DNA of 64,000 bases from Trebouxia sp. TZW2008 (lineage: Eukaryota > Chlorophyta > Trebouxiophyceae > Trebouxiales > Trebouxiaceae). A program made the position numbers and the translations under genes. Numbering within the stretch: the first letter of the stretch is position 1; every line of letters begins with the position of its first letter. Shown piece after piece: positions 25,601 to 35,375 of this stretch. A model generated the notes under the pieces. It ran no database searches and was not told the origin of the DNA. It saw only the letters and a program-made list of their open reading frames with translations. The stretch is taken from NCBI GenBank assembly GCA_002118135.1, contig BDIU01000375.1, positions 25,899-89,898 of the forward strand. The letters run 5' to 3'.

Positions 25601-25623
25601 GTGCCAGCTAGTTGAGCATCCAT
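8633..25623 (-). CDS. Giant Sfi1-like (centrin-binding-type repeat) protein
   Basis: Exons supported by splice signals, in transcript order: 25623-25588, 25513-25241, 25086 to about 23391, 22994-22896, 22494-22399, 21201-21050, 20461-20238, several near 18.5-17.9 kb, 17595-17442, 17234-14844, 14446-14255, 13804-13668, one near 13.1 kb, 12579-12407, 11666-11500, 10773-10500, 9948-9785, 9429-9117 and 8902-8633. The C-terminal half carries spaced Trp-basic motifs such as LFQRWRTHV, FWQRWQVHF, AFVAWKAVV, SFAAWRSYH, AFVSWKVC and HAWQHWTWLA, in helical context about every 25-35 residues. This resembles Sfi1 repeats, which bind centrin at spindle poles and basal bodies. The N-terminal half is Ser/Ala/Gln-rich and low in complexity. 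The start at 25623 is the first in-frame ATG, but an upstream exon is possible. Several exons between 21.7 and 17.6 kb are uncertain because the introns are full of exon copies. The exon at 22896 ends at a GC donor (AAG|GCAAGC). That all exons belong to one gene is inferred from phase and repeat type; two adjacent genes are possible. Confidence 0.6.
11285..11520 (-). repeat. Copies of an Sfi1-like exon 3' edge
   Basis: The plus-strand string ACCTGCGCCTCT, which is the exon end plus donor on the minus strand, occurs near 11298, 11437 and 11498. Parts of the adjoining exon around 11.53-11.6 kb recur near 11.36-11.4 kb. The copy next to the full exon (11666-11500) is the usable one; the others are decayed. 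Confidence 0.55.
12690..13165 (-). repeat. Tandem exon-plus-intron copies in the Sfi1-like gene
   Basis: About four imperfect copies, roughly 130-150 bp apart, of a unit coding on the minus strand for a Trp repeat (LRHAWQHWTWLAGGK) followed by a GT donor and intron sequence. The copies near 13.15 and 13.0 kb keep the Trp motif and donor. Those near 12.85 and 12.75 kb have lost frame. Confidence 0.7.
13251..13424. mobile_element. TA-flanked MITE, 174 bp
   Basis: The element starts CAGTGATTTCTCTTTGTAAC and ends CAGTTACTG, and is flanked on both sides by TA (13249-13250 and 13425-13426). It has the same length and internal core (CAGAATGCAGTGATTG) as the element at 52141. It lies in an intron of the Sfi1-like gene and has no coding capacity. 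TA target sites and CAGT-type ends suggest a Tc1/mariner or pogo-type non-autonomous element. Confidence 0.7.
14844..17234 (-). other. 2.4-kb low-complexity exon of the Sfi1-like gene
   Basis: A single exon of 797 codons, opening after a TGCAG acceptor and closing at CAG|GTATGT. It contains two internal protein repeat arrays. The first, near its start, is a unit of about 17-18 residues built on SDAQQAHxGS (four copies). The second, about 16.3-15.85 kb, has at least ten short units of the form ASPRAxRxS, giving many Ser-Pro-x-basic sites of the kind used by cyclin-dependent kinases. A poly-Ala run is encoded by a CAG/CTG microsatellite at 16634-16663. The region is predicted to be disordered; phosphorylation is inference. 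Confidence 0.75.
16634..16663. repeat. CAG/CTG trinucleotide run in coding sequence
   Basis: Ten CAG units on the plus strand, read as a poly-Ala tract in the minus-strand Sfi1-like exon. Confidence 0.9.
17950..18490 (-). repeat. Three tandem exon units in the Sfi1-like gene
   Basis: Three copies about 180-190 bp apart of a minus-strand unit coding for HAAMQELHxLQRFIRF, then a GT donor, a short intron and the FEIADRAKG block. Each copy keeps its own donor and acceptor, so all three could in principle be spliced. The middle one has a stop (TGA) shortly after the FI codons if read through. Confidence 0.7.
18960..19600 (-). repeat. Four tandem copies, about 150-180 bp
   Basis: The plus-strand block CACCAGCATAGCCC followed about 80 bp later by TGTGTGCTGATCTTTGCA recurs four times (near 19.01, 19.15, 19.32 and 19.47 kb) with increasing divergence. 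On the minus strand the first copy reads as an exon fragment (CLCFGDMQDLLTGLRW). The later ones are frameshifted and probably lie in an intron. Confidence 0.6.
19730..20237 (-). repeat. Array of 90-bp exon-edge copies
   Basis: About eight copies of a minus-strand unit made of the last 58 bases of the exon at 20461-20238 (coding LRDRLKLASIA...) plus the first 32 bases of the following intron, from donor GTGTGCT to an AATGCAG. Intact units are 90 bp, exactly 30 codons, but several units carry deletions that break the frame. The copy contiguous with the full exon is the one most likely spliced. Confidence 0.75.
21222..21312. repeat. Dispersed repeat, copy 1
   Basis: A segment of about 90 bp around AGCAATCAACTGCC shares an extended, gapped match with 28150-28250. 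Both copies sit in introns of minus-strand genes. No terminal repeats or coding potential are visible. Confidence 0.45.
21640..21960 (-). repeat. Duplicated segment in the Sfi1-like gene
   Basis: Two copies about 220 bp apart share CTTGCTGTCTCTTGGGCTGATCATG-type sequence and a nearby CCCGGCCCAGGCTG block. On the minus strand they read SGMISPKR and GGMISPRDSKHRD. The copy at 21.64-21.71 kb keeps an open frame and a GTGAGC donor. Confidence 0.5.
23391..25086 (-). other. 1.7-kb N-terminal exon of the Sfi1-like gene
   Basis: This exon opens after a GTGCAG acceptor at 25087 with a VDEGSSLQW segment and stays open for about 565 codons. It has two Ala/Gln/Leu helical patches sharing the motif HAxQRAQLxxxL (around 24.7 and 24.25 kb), separated by Ser/Thr/Pro/Ala-rich sequence. 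The end is ambiguous: a CAG|GTGATAG donor at 23391 leaves phase 1, whereas the next supported exon (22994) needs phase 0. A donor slightly downstream, such as the GTATTG near 23360, would fit. Confidence 0.6.
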
Positions 25624-25951
25624 CGCACTATGGACGCCTTGTTTGATGTCTCTCAGCAGCTCACAACACTGTGAGGTGATCAAGTTGAAGCTGCACTGCC
25701 GACTTGTACCGACATGACTTTCACACCGATGCGCTATGGAGAACTTACATAATTGCAAGAAGTGCTGCGGAAGCGTGCACCTGCAGACCTGGCCCGCGAC
25801 TTGAGAATGGTTGTCTAGGACACATCTGCTGTAGGCGTTACATCTTCGCTTCACAGGCGCTCTGAAAGCGGTGAGCAGCGCTGTGCGACGGCATACAGGT
25901 GTGATGCGGTGAAGCTGTGTATCTGCTCACGACTCAGAGCCAGAGCAAGGC

Positions 25952-26789
25952 ATGGCGGGCAACGACAACGCTGGTATCTTCTTTGATCAGGTGCGCTGAT
26001 CACGTCCCTCGACAGACTAAGACAGACCGCTTGAGGCCCCAGAGACCATGCAGCACCAAATTCAGAGCGTGCTGTGCATAGGACTACAACGTCAGGATCC
26101 TCGAAGCCGCGAAGTACGAGGCAACACAACATTTGCAACAAAATTGCTCAACTCTGACTAGCAAAGTAGAACACCTAAGTGACCTTGTCAAAGCCTATCT
26201 GGAGGTGCTTGACCAACAGGCAGGTGCAAGCCTGGCAACAATGATCTAGAGCGTACCCAGGACTGTTTGTACATCTCAATCGTCTTGCTGACATGCTGCT
26301 GAAATCTTGTCTAAGCAGGCTGACAGGATTGAGGTAGAGAAACTGAAAGCTATTGGCGCCAGAAATGCTGTTGCAACTCAGGAAGAGGTGTGCATCTTTG
26401 TGTTTAGTGCATCCAGTTGGACAAAAACACTTGCTCGCCGGTTGCACCCTCAAGCAGCATCACAGTGATTTGTCAAGCAGGACAAGAAGCGTAAATCCAA
26501 GGAGCTCCTGACCCAAGTTGATGACAGACAGCAACAGCTTGAAAGGTGATGTCACGCATGCATGCTCCTGGGCTGCTTCTACTCACAGCGGCTGCCGTTA
26601 TCATGCCCAGCATGGAGTTGTTCTTGCTTTTCATGCATGCTCAGCACCTTGCAAGTGTTGATTGGGGCAATCTCTGGTGCCCTTCACAGGCTTAACATCC
26701 AGGAGGCGTCTTTGTTGAGGGCCATGCATGATCAGGAGGCTCTCATTGCCAAGCTGACAGACAGTGCTACAGCTCATACATCCTGTTAG
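25952..26789 (+). CDS. IFT20: Intraflagellar transport protein IFT20
   Basis: Exons 25952-25990, 26082-26219, 26319-26387, 26481-26545 and 26690-26789 give 136 residues; IFT20 proteins are typically about 132-135. Family features are the DYNVRILEAAKY opening, matching the YRIRIIEPE-type start of algal IFT20, the signature EKLKAIGARN near residues 65-75, and a coiled coil to the C-terminus (DDRQQQLERLNIQEASLL). IFT20 is an IFT-B subunit that also acts at the Golgi in sorting ciliary membrane cargo. Intron 2 appears to use a GC donor (CAACAG|GCAGGT); a GT donor four bases later would break the frame. The gene is head-to-head with the Sfi1-like gene, about 330 bp between start codons, which suggests a shared promoter for two cilium or centriole genes. 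Confidence 0.9.
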
Positions 26790-27814
26790 CCTTGAGAAGC
26801 GCTGCACAGGAGCTCAACAGAACAGCTCAGCTGTAAACAGGACTTTGGGTATGCCTGGCGCACAATACGGACCCCTACTGCAGCCTTTGCGATGCAGGCT
26901 TGTCCTGCTCATGTTGATTGACGAGTCATGCATGATTAGCAGTATTTGAGTCATTCTCAGCTCAACTTTAGCCCAATCATCAATGCATCAAGCCGTGTAT
27001 GAGCTGATCAAAATTGTCATCTATGAAAGGCATAATCAGAAGGCCTGTAGCCACAGTGTCGTGGTCCGAATTTGTTGAACAACGCTGTATGGCTTGCATT
27101 GATACCAAGCACAAGCTTTTATCAGCGTGATTTGGTATGCAAGCGTCAGCATGAACAGGAGGTAGGTGATGTTTGGGCCATTGCTTGTAGTTTCAGCAGA
27201 CATGCTGGTGCAAGTCCCAGCTGCAGAGCATCTGTTGTGGCAACACGGTCTGGTACAGGCATTATAGCAGGGTCCGAAGTTTGTCTTGATTTTGGCACAA
27301 TGCAAATACGGCCATGCTAGCAGACGCCTGCAGGGACTGCTGTGTGATGCATCACTCGCTAAGAACACGCTTTACTACTGACTCAATTACACATGGTCGA
27401 CTAATATCAGCCTGTACTGCCAGGCTGGTCATATGAGCTCCTGAACTTTGTACACCAAAGGAAATTCATATACCAAATGATCAATGAATGTCCGCACATC
27501 TGTTGTTTGCCCAAATTTGGCAATTCATCAGCTCACACAAGACGATCTCAAGGCATCAAAAAGCTGCCTGAACAGCAATGACATGTTCAGACTGACCACT
27601 CCACAAAATACCTTGTCACGTAGGGAACTTGTTTGTGATACCATATGACTAGTCAAACACCGCATAAGCTACAGCTCAATGCTGCTGTGTAGTCAAACCA
27701 ACGAGGGAACCACTAAGCTACTGGAATCCTCGTTTGCTTGCCCAAGCAATTGTACACACCATCAACGATCATTACTTGAGTTGAGGGATGATCAAAGTTG
27801 GTGTAAACTTCAAG
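26790..27814. other. Intergenic, no gene seen
   Basis: A region of about 1 kb between the convergent 3' ends of IFT20 and the rhodopsin gene. It is AT-richer than the coding regions and has short open frames only. No RNA gene or element is recognised. Confidence 0.5.
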
Positions 27815-27868
27815 TGAGTGACAATGACAGCTGTCTTAGACATCAGCTGCACCATCATGTGGGTGACA
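27815..27868 (-). repeat. Duplicate of the rhodopsin gene's last codons, in its 3' UTR
   Basis: This block of about 53 bp repeats 27869-27921, which holds the final codons, the stop codon and the first 3' UTR bases of the rhodopsin. It includes the shared string GTGACAATGACAGCTGT (plus strand). The copy lies just downstream of the stop in transcript order. Confidence 0.7.
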
Positions 27869-27880
27869 ATGACAGCTGTT

Positions 27881-30209
27881 TTAGACAACAGTTACACCAT
27901 CACCACCTGCTGCAGCTGGCCTGGCACCTGCACCGTTTGTCGATGGCTCAACTGTGGGAAGGCCACGGGTGGCCTGGGCTGAGGGGTTGTGGATGGGGGT
28001 GGTCTGAGTGATAGACAGAGGGGCATCAATGGATGCATCCAAGATGGATGGGTACCCCTTGCCCCTGCACCAGTAGCGTTGAAAATCAGCGCACTGACCT
28101 AAGGAGCAATGCATCAATAGCGCACAGACTCAGTACAGTCTACCGATCCATTCACTACACATGCTGAACAGGCTTAGCAGGCCCAGTTAGGTGCATACTG
28201 GAGCAATCAACTATCTGTACCAGATCAGCCCTGTGCTACTGGTTTGGTTGATGTGACGTGAGGCAGACCTGCTAATTTACTTCTCGCGTTGTGAATGACT
28301 GCATCAGCTTTGCTAGTGACAGCTTACAGCACAAGTGGGATGGAGAAGATCACGAGTTTGCATAAGAGAGACGCATGAAAGGAAGGCTTACTCTTTGTAC
28401 TCCCTGTCCTGCTGCTTGGCCACAATAGGAGTGGAGAACATGACAAAGAAGCCGAAGAAGACCTTGGCAGCAATGTCCAAGCCGGCATATGCAGCTACCT
28501 GCAGGTCATATGCACAACATTCATCATGACTCAGCCATGACGCAGGTATGAGCTTTGGCAATGAGAGCATTCCAAGAACAGAGGACTGCTTGTCACGGGA
28601 GCATGCTACTGACAAGCTTAGTCCTGAAAAAAGAGGCGAAATGGTCTTTTTGGCAAGCTGACGCTTGTCAGGTCAGCAAATTTGGTACGCAATGCCAATG
28701 AGCATGGCAGCAGAAACAAAAACCAATTTGCACCTCTCTCACGATATGTTGGAATGACAAACAAATTGAAGCTTGCAATGAAAGTTCAACAGCACGTGTT
28801 CCCCAAAGTTTGCTCTCATATGAAGACATGCTGCTGATGTTGACTACAAGCTCAAGCTGGGTCATCACCCACGAAGCAGGGAATGGCAGATGAGGGTGGC
28901 GTGATAGCAAACGCTGACACTTGGTCAAGACCGAACGTGCAAGGATGCGGGATGTGTGCTTCAAACTGTCGCAATAAGCTTCATGGGGAATCGCGGGGAG
29001 GGCGTCACAGTGTAATGTATGAATTGTCATGGTCACAGTACATGAGAATTGCACAGGCAAACTCACCTCAGCATCTGAAGAGATGACATTTGCGCCCTCT
29101 GCAAGTCCCCACACAATTGGGTAGCCCCACCACAGGATTGACAAGTAGGCAGCCAAACCAGCATACACCTTGGACACAGGACCACCACGTGCCATAGCAG
29201 ACCTCATGGCGTTGAAGATCAGCCCAATGGTGATAACCACCTCACAGAAACAGGCCATGGCATAGTAACCCCACTTGAACTTGTGAGTGTTGACACCACC
29301 AAAGAGGCCGAGAATGATCATGAAGACATCAGCTGCAATAATCCTGCAGTGAACCAAACATAATTGTAATTCTGCCAACCAACTGCATCACTTTTATCTC
29401 ACTGGTACGCCTCTAGTTCATGCACAGTGTGATAAACATGCACTGGCGGACACTCCAATAGTACAGCATGAAACCGCCTTCGCCTGGTATAAGTAGTGCA
29501 AAAGAAAAGCTGTCTGCGTGAAAACTAACAATCCCTATGGGCTGCAGAGCCACGTATGGCTTGAATGCAAAGACAGTAGGTGAAGCAGTATGTGCTCCTC
29601 AGTAGCAAGAGACCCACCACATGGCTGTGCCAATGGGGCAGGCTGCCATCAAGAGGATGTCCAGAAGCAACAAGGGCGTGGTGAAAAACCAGTCAACATA
29701 GCGAGCCCAGTAAATCTGTCGCTGGTTGCCTCCGTGGATGGCATAAATGTACGTGCTGCCGCCCTCAGACGCCTGCAAGGTAAAGCCTACGTCAGATCAC
29801 CTGTGGTATGCAACTGTCTGGAGCAGACGCGAGTCATTCAAGCGCATACCATGGCATAGTATGCGGTGGCTGCGATGGTGACAATCAGGGCCGTGCAGTC
29901 TGCAGGTAGCAGAAAAGTCAGCGGCCAGCGGATACCCAACATCCAGTACAAGGTCGCAAATTTTGCACAAGACCACTCACAGCCGTGCTTGCGGTGTCTC
30001 TGGGGCTTCATCAACGTGAGAGCCATGAAAATGACAGCACTGCCGGCCATCAATCCAAAGGTTACCCAGTACACGATGTAGCCTACAAAAACACGTCGGC
30101 CAAGGTGAGGCAAACTTGGCAAACAGACCGTTTGTGAAAAAGACGTCCGCAGCTGTCACTCACCAGGTCTTGTGGTGCCGACATAACCAGACGTTGGATT
30201 CTGCGCCAT
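27881..30209 (-). CDS. Microbial (type I) rhodopsin, proton-pump type
   Basis: Exons 30209-30164, 30082-29981, 29899-29850, 29772-29618, 29343-29067, 28498-28392 and 28064-27881 give 306 residues with consistent phases. Seven hydrophobic helices are present. Helix C reads [16 protein letters not shown], with Arg90, acceptor Asp93 and donor Asp104 (bacteriorhodopsin Arg82, Asp85, Asp96). Helix G reads [11 protein letters not shown], with Asp218 and the retinal Schiff-base Lys222 (Asp212, Lys216). The [12 protein letters not shown] segment matches the Coccomyxa rhodopsin pump closely. The expected role is outward light-driven H+ pumping across the plasma membrane; the pump residues are complete and there is no channelrhodopsin signature. 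A soluble tail of about 85 residues, rich in Thr/Pro/Ala, follows. The penultimate exon ends AAAGA|GTAAGC, so failure to splice there gives an immediate TAA and a protein 61 residues shorter. Confidence 0.95.
28150..28250. repeat. Dispersed repeat, copy 2
   Basis: Partner of the segment at 21222-21312, around AGCAATCAACTATC. It lies in the last intron (28391-28065) of the rhodopsin gene. Confidence 0.45.
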
Positions 30210-31321
30210 GGTGCCTCAGAGAGAAATGCTGGAAGATGCAGCAAGCGAGGAATGTTGTGCACCACTTTCGGGCTTTCGTAGCGCAGCTGATAATACCTTT
30301 TTTTGGCATTCGGGACTCCCGTAATTTGGCAGTAATGGAAGGGGCTGGCGTAATTTCACATCACCCAAAAGACACCTGTCAATGCTTGTTTAGGCCCTGA
30401 GCAGCTGCTGAAGCAGCCAACGAGAAGCAAGGACAGGCTATGGCCATGCAAATGGCTTGCCAATCTTGTTAGTGTCGACAAAATTGTCTCTGGCTCGCCC
30501 TGGCAATTGATATTGCTGTGCCTAGGCCTCAAGGCCAGTATGCATGAATTCTCTGTACCATTGTGCACATTCTGCATTGCCTCTAATTAAATTTTTTGAA
30601 TTATTATTTTCGTCCTGTTTGGGGCCTATTCAAATCGTAACGGTATTGGTGACACATGGCAGCCACATATCCTGCTTGATGCCTCAATGAGTGCGTTGTC
30701 CTTGTGAATGTCTCAAAAAGTCACACAAGGGGGCAAACTCTACACAGTCGCAGACTATTGGCACGTCTGACATGCAACTCGTCAGTGAGTGATATACTAC
30801 CGCAATAAAGGCCTGATCACCGCTGGTCCAAGCCAGCTGTTCTTGCTCTCATCTGTTTTACACAAAAACCTGCAACATTGCAACCATTGACCGTCGACTT
30901 CTGACATTGCATGGTAAGCCCTACAACTATCTCTGTTCACAAGTAATGTCAAGGCCGATCAGTATGGTGAGTCTTCTGGTCATGCAGAAGCAGCGCTGCG
31001 CACTTGATCGCAATGCTGTTTCAGCTGCCCACTGCAGCATTTAGGCAGCTTCATGCAGATGATCCAGATGCAAGATGAGTCACGACTGATGGCAGTCAGC
31101 TGCAATATGGTGACAGTGGGCCTGAGATGCGAAGCACAGAAAGTTTGAGCAGGCGCTCTAATCCTCGCCACAATTGCAAAGTATAGACTGCTCCGTTTGC
31201 GCGAAGAGTTTGCCGAACGAGGCGCGATTCACTGTGCAATAGGGCAACAACTGGCTTGTGCACTTAAGGGCCATCAACTGTTGAGGCCTGACAGGGAACT
31301 CGTTCTTGAAGATTCGATACC
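30210..31321. other. Intergenic between divergent genes
   Basis: About 1.1 kb between the rhodopsin ATG (minus) and the next plus-strand ATG; both promoters should lie here. An AT-rich patch around 30.58-30.61 kb (ATTAAATTTTTTGAATTATT) is the only obvious composition feature. No RNA gene is recognised. Confidence 0.45.
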
Positions 31322-34300
31322 ATGTTCCGGCCAGCTGCCGGGCACAAGTATAACTCCAGTTCAAGCTTTAGTCATTTGAAAGACACATTGTTCGGCAAGG
31401 AATCCTGGGTATGCTGTCAAAGTCATCTCTGTACTTGCACTAAACCCCCTGTCAGGACAGTTCTCGTGTGCTTCGCGGAGGTTGCAAAGAATGTCATCAA
31501 GATCAAGCAATGCTTGTCGAGAGTTCAAGTGTCACGGCAACAAAGCAGTGTTTGTCTGGTCTGCAGGCTGTGTCTGAGCTGCAGCAGCAAGTTGCGGATC
31601 TGAAAGTAGAAAAGGAGCAGTTGCTAAAAGCCGTCACTGAGCAGGAGCATGATGCAGCTTGTTTGGCGGAGCATGTGGCACAGATTGTCCAGCTGAAGCA
31701 CGTCCTCGCCACCATGCAGCAGGAGAATGCTGATAAGGCTAGCAAGGTACAGCGATTATGCAGCCACTGCATTGGATATCAACAACACTGTTCTCACATC
31801 AAGTTCTTATTACCAGAGATCAGTCAGAAGTATCACTGCAGTTGGAATGCAGTGATTGATGTCCAACTGCGTTATCCTTACAACAAGCATGTCCATTTAT
31901 TGAGGGTCCTTACACCGATAAATCACGGTGCCATACATCTTTGCTGCTCTGTCAAGCAATGTCAGCTATTTCTTTGGTTTGGCCTGATCAACATTCTTGC
32001 TGTGTTGACACAGCTGTGAGTATGTTTGTTTGGCGAAAATTGTACAATGAGTTTGCTGGTTGCAGAGGGAGTCTGAAGACAGGTCGACTTCAAGACCCAG
32101 CAGTCCTGATCTTGAATCCCTTGAGACTCAAGTTGTCCAACTGCAGAGCCGTTTGAGATTCATGGAAGACGAGAAGGCCAGATTGACAGCTGCTGCCAAA
32201 AGCAAAAACAAACAGGTGCATATGCACATGTGAACATACTTCACCATTACTCTCAGATCACTCTGTCTGCGCCTGGCAGCATATCAGAGCGCCATACCAC
32301 GATGCCGTCAGTTGTCTGCATCATCAAGTGCTGGCAAAACCTGATTGTGGCACTCTACACCACATCCTGCACTTGCTGTTATCTTTTCCAGCACAAACTT
32401 GTGTTAGCAGACGCCAATGCAACTGAGACTAACATGACCCCAGGCTTGATCAATGGCATGTATGTGTTGTGCCTGTCTGCTTTAGGTGACAGCTCTTGAG
32501 CAGCGTTGTCAGCAACTAGAAGCAGAGGTACAGAAGCTGGCTCAGTCCTGGTCTGAGGCTGCACCTGCTGAGGGGATCCAGGTCAGCCTTAAAGTCAGGT
32601 TTTCCGTCACAAATGTTGCTGCCGTCAGCTGTGCATGGAACGCATTTGCTACAAGTCTGCTTGTGCTGAACACACTAATGATGTCTGCGTTGCTGGTTTG
32701 CTGATGCTGCATGTGATGTTGCTGCAGAATGGTCTTGCTAATCAGCACGCTGATCTGCAGTGCAGTGTTGTCGCTCTTTTTTGGTTTTTGTAGAGGGAGT
32801 GTCCTCTTCTCTGAGCTTTTTCCGTCTAAGTACAAAGCCTCTCATGCTTATATATCAAAGCAGCGTGGATGAAGCATAGCACCTTTGCTGCTGTAGGTAG
32901 CCAGGCAAGGCAGCATGGCAGAGCAGCAGATGCATCAGCAGCAGCTGCAGGCCCTGCATGACGACTTGCAGGCTGTCAGGGTAAGTACACTAGCCAATAC
33001 TTTTTATGTGACTGTGCTATCTCATGATCAGAGCTCAAAAGAGCTTGCAAGTGCAAAACATGCCACACATCACACCTCAGATTATTTCCTTGCATGACAG
33101 ACAGCTGCAAAGCATTGTAAATTTTGTGTAGCATGCCACACGTCAGGGCAATCAGCTTGAGTGGCAAGCTTGAGTTTTCATTTGCTAGAGGTTGTAATGG
33201 GAATTGTGACATGTTGCGCTCATGCTTCAAAATCCTGCTGTGGTCATGTATGTGTTGGTCAGTCTGGTGCATGACAGGTAGCCAGTCTTTGGCAAAGCTT
33301 GATTCAGCTGCTGTCACGAGAAATTGCCATCAGGCCCAGCCAAACTTCGTGTCGCAGCATGACAGCTCTGCAACAGTAGTGTGCGCATCTTGTCTTGTAT
33401 CCTCAAGCATCCCGCTTGGTCTCACAGGACTATGCTATGGTGTGCAGCATACATAAGCTCAGGCATCAGCTACATTGCAATTACATGTATGCCCAAGTGA
33501 TTCAGTTCCTATGTGGCTGCAACACAACTCACGCCTACACTGATGCTTATGCCACAGAAGTGTGCATGCTCCTGTAAGACAAGGGCCACCATCCAGTCTC
33601 TTTTTGTATGCTACAGGAGCAGTACAAGGCTGATGCTGAGAGCTGGAGCAGTGAGCAGGCAGCTCTGCAGGCCAACTTGGCTGCACTGGCTGCTCAGACT
33701 GCTCTCAAGTCCCTAGCCTTAGACGCCATGATGCGCAACAACAGGGCCAGTCAGGTGGCGGGTGTGCATGCCATTGGCGGGCCTCTCTGGCAGCAGGTCT
33801 GCTCATCATCACATGATTCTCATTTGTAACCTGCATTGACAGTGGGCCTTTTATTTGACCAGGTTCTGAAACAGGGTCGAATTGCTTGCTGCATGTTTGA
33901 AGGACAGGCCATTGGCGGGCCAGTCTGGCAGCAGGTCTGCTCATGAATTTGATTTTGACCTCTCAGGATCGTCTGCATCTGCTTTCTGCACGTGCAAAGG
34001 GCAGGGTTCTTGTGGGCTTTTCTGACAGCAGGTTTGCTCATCAACTGTCCATCCTTGATTTTGATATCGTTTCAGAGCTCTCTGTCATTGCTTGTGGCAT
34101 GTCTCAAGGGTGACACAGATGCTGCTAGCCACCTTCTGTGCGCTGTTGATGAGCAACAGTGGGCGCTGAAGGGTCAGCAAGCTTAGCATGCTGTGTTCAT
34201 CTCTTTACGCATCTGAATCTGACTTTCCTCTCAGTGACCTGTGATCTGGCTCTGTAACCTGTTCCTGTCGTCTGTGTCTGTTGTGCAGATTTTGTAGCAG

Positions 34301-35375
34301 CTTGGCCAACACTACCAAACACCCTCAACCACTGCCTCATAGCCTGGTCACCAGTCTTGAACTAGGACAGTATGCATGCTTCATGCATTACAGCTGGCCC
34401 AGTTGATCAGGTACTAGCATTGCAGCAAGTCCATGCAGACAAAGCGCATCAATGCTAGACAGCAAGGCGCAGAAACCACGATTCACACAGGCAGAGCATC
34501 AGCATGAGCAGTGCACCCAAAAGGCACTTCAGTCACGCCTATGATTGGCTGCAACGCAGGATCAAGAGACTCTGACACAGGCTCTCATTGCTGAAAAGGA
34601 ATGGCTGCAGACGCTGACCGACAAGATAGCAGAAGTCCAAGTCAGCATGAAACAGTCTGACACCCAGAGTGCATCTCTCCCAATTTCCTCTGGGCTGCAG
34701 CCAACCCCCCCTCAAGCCCAGGGGGGCCAAACCCCTGCAACCCCAACTGATAATGCTGCAGCCAGGCAGCAGCAGCAGGCACCGCACGCTTCAGACACAT
34801 CAATCTCAGCAATTTCTGGTGTGCAGTCCACAATGATTGGCACAGAGGCCGCAGAAGTTGACAACAGCAGCGTGCTCGTTTTGCCAGTCACTGCTGCAGA
34901 CGCTGTGGTTGAGGCGCCGGCTAGGTTACAGCTAACCCTAGGGGCAGAACTGGCAGATGATGAGCACTACATGGTGCATGAGCAGCATCAGAGGAAACAC
35001 CGCTACACAAGTGACGCTCAGCCAGACACAGCAAAACCAAAGGCCAGTTTAGTACTTGAAGCCCTACCCGGCAGCAGACGCACCACCAGACGGACGGAAG
35101 ACAATGAGTCATCTTGGACATTGATGTCACACACTGGGAGAATGGATGCTGATGTGGCAAAGCCGGCAGACAATGCAACTGTTGGTACACTGGCTGAGGA
35201 TGCTGATGCCCTGATGAAGGGAGTGTTTGCTGCTGGAGCAGGGTCGCTGTTCCTGAATGATGGAGTCGAGGCTAAGGCAGGTGGCAACAGGGTTTTCAGG
35301 CTGACAGCAGATGTTGAGGCCAATCAGCCGCTGACAGCAAAGGCGTCACTCAAGCAGGCTCTGTATGGTCGCTGA
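31322..35375 (+). CDS. Coiled-coil protein with Ala/Thr-rich C-terminus
   Basis: Supported exons: 31322-31408, 31456-31746, 32066-32215, 32486-32581, 32897-32980, 33617-33754, about 34076-34165 and 34560-35375. All but the junctions around 34.1-34.5 kb join in phase; a very short exon near 34392-34410 could restore it. The N-terminus (MFRPAAGHKYNSSSSF) is followed by heptad-rich helix: LQQQVADLKVEKEQLL, LETQVVQLQSRLRFMEDEK and ALEQRCQQLEAEVQKLA. The 34.1-kb exon has an ankyrin-like CLKGDTDAASHLL stretch. The last exon has a final helix and then about 200 low-complexity residues. The family is not recognised. The intron before 34076 holds tandem exon copies. Confidence 0.7.
31790..31935 (+). 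mobile_element. Decayed MITE copy
   Basis: The internal core GGAATGCAGTGATTGATGTC and the following CTTACA-containing half match the MITE family seen at 52141 and 54051. The ends are too diverged to define. It lies in an intron of the coiled-coil gene. Confidence 0.5.
33755..34075 (+). repeat. Tandem intron repeats of about 110-150 bp
   Basis: The block ATTGGCGGGC...TGGCAGCAGGTCTGCTCAT occurs at about 33.77 and 33.91 kb, with a third weaker copy at about 34.02 kb (GACAGCAGGTTTGCTCAT). The copies lie between two exons of the coiled-coil gene and may be decayed copies of the start of a following exon. Confidence 0.6.

Noticed and set aside
27881..30209. Channelrhodopsin rather than a pump
   Set aside because: Helix C has the bacteriorhodopsin-type Asp acceptor and Asp donor pair, and the Glu-rich helix B of channelrhodopsins is absent.
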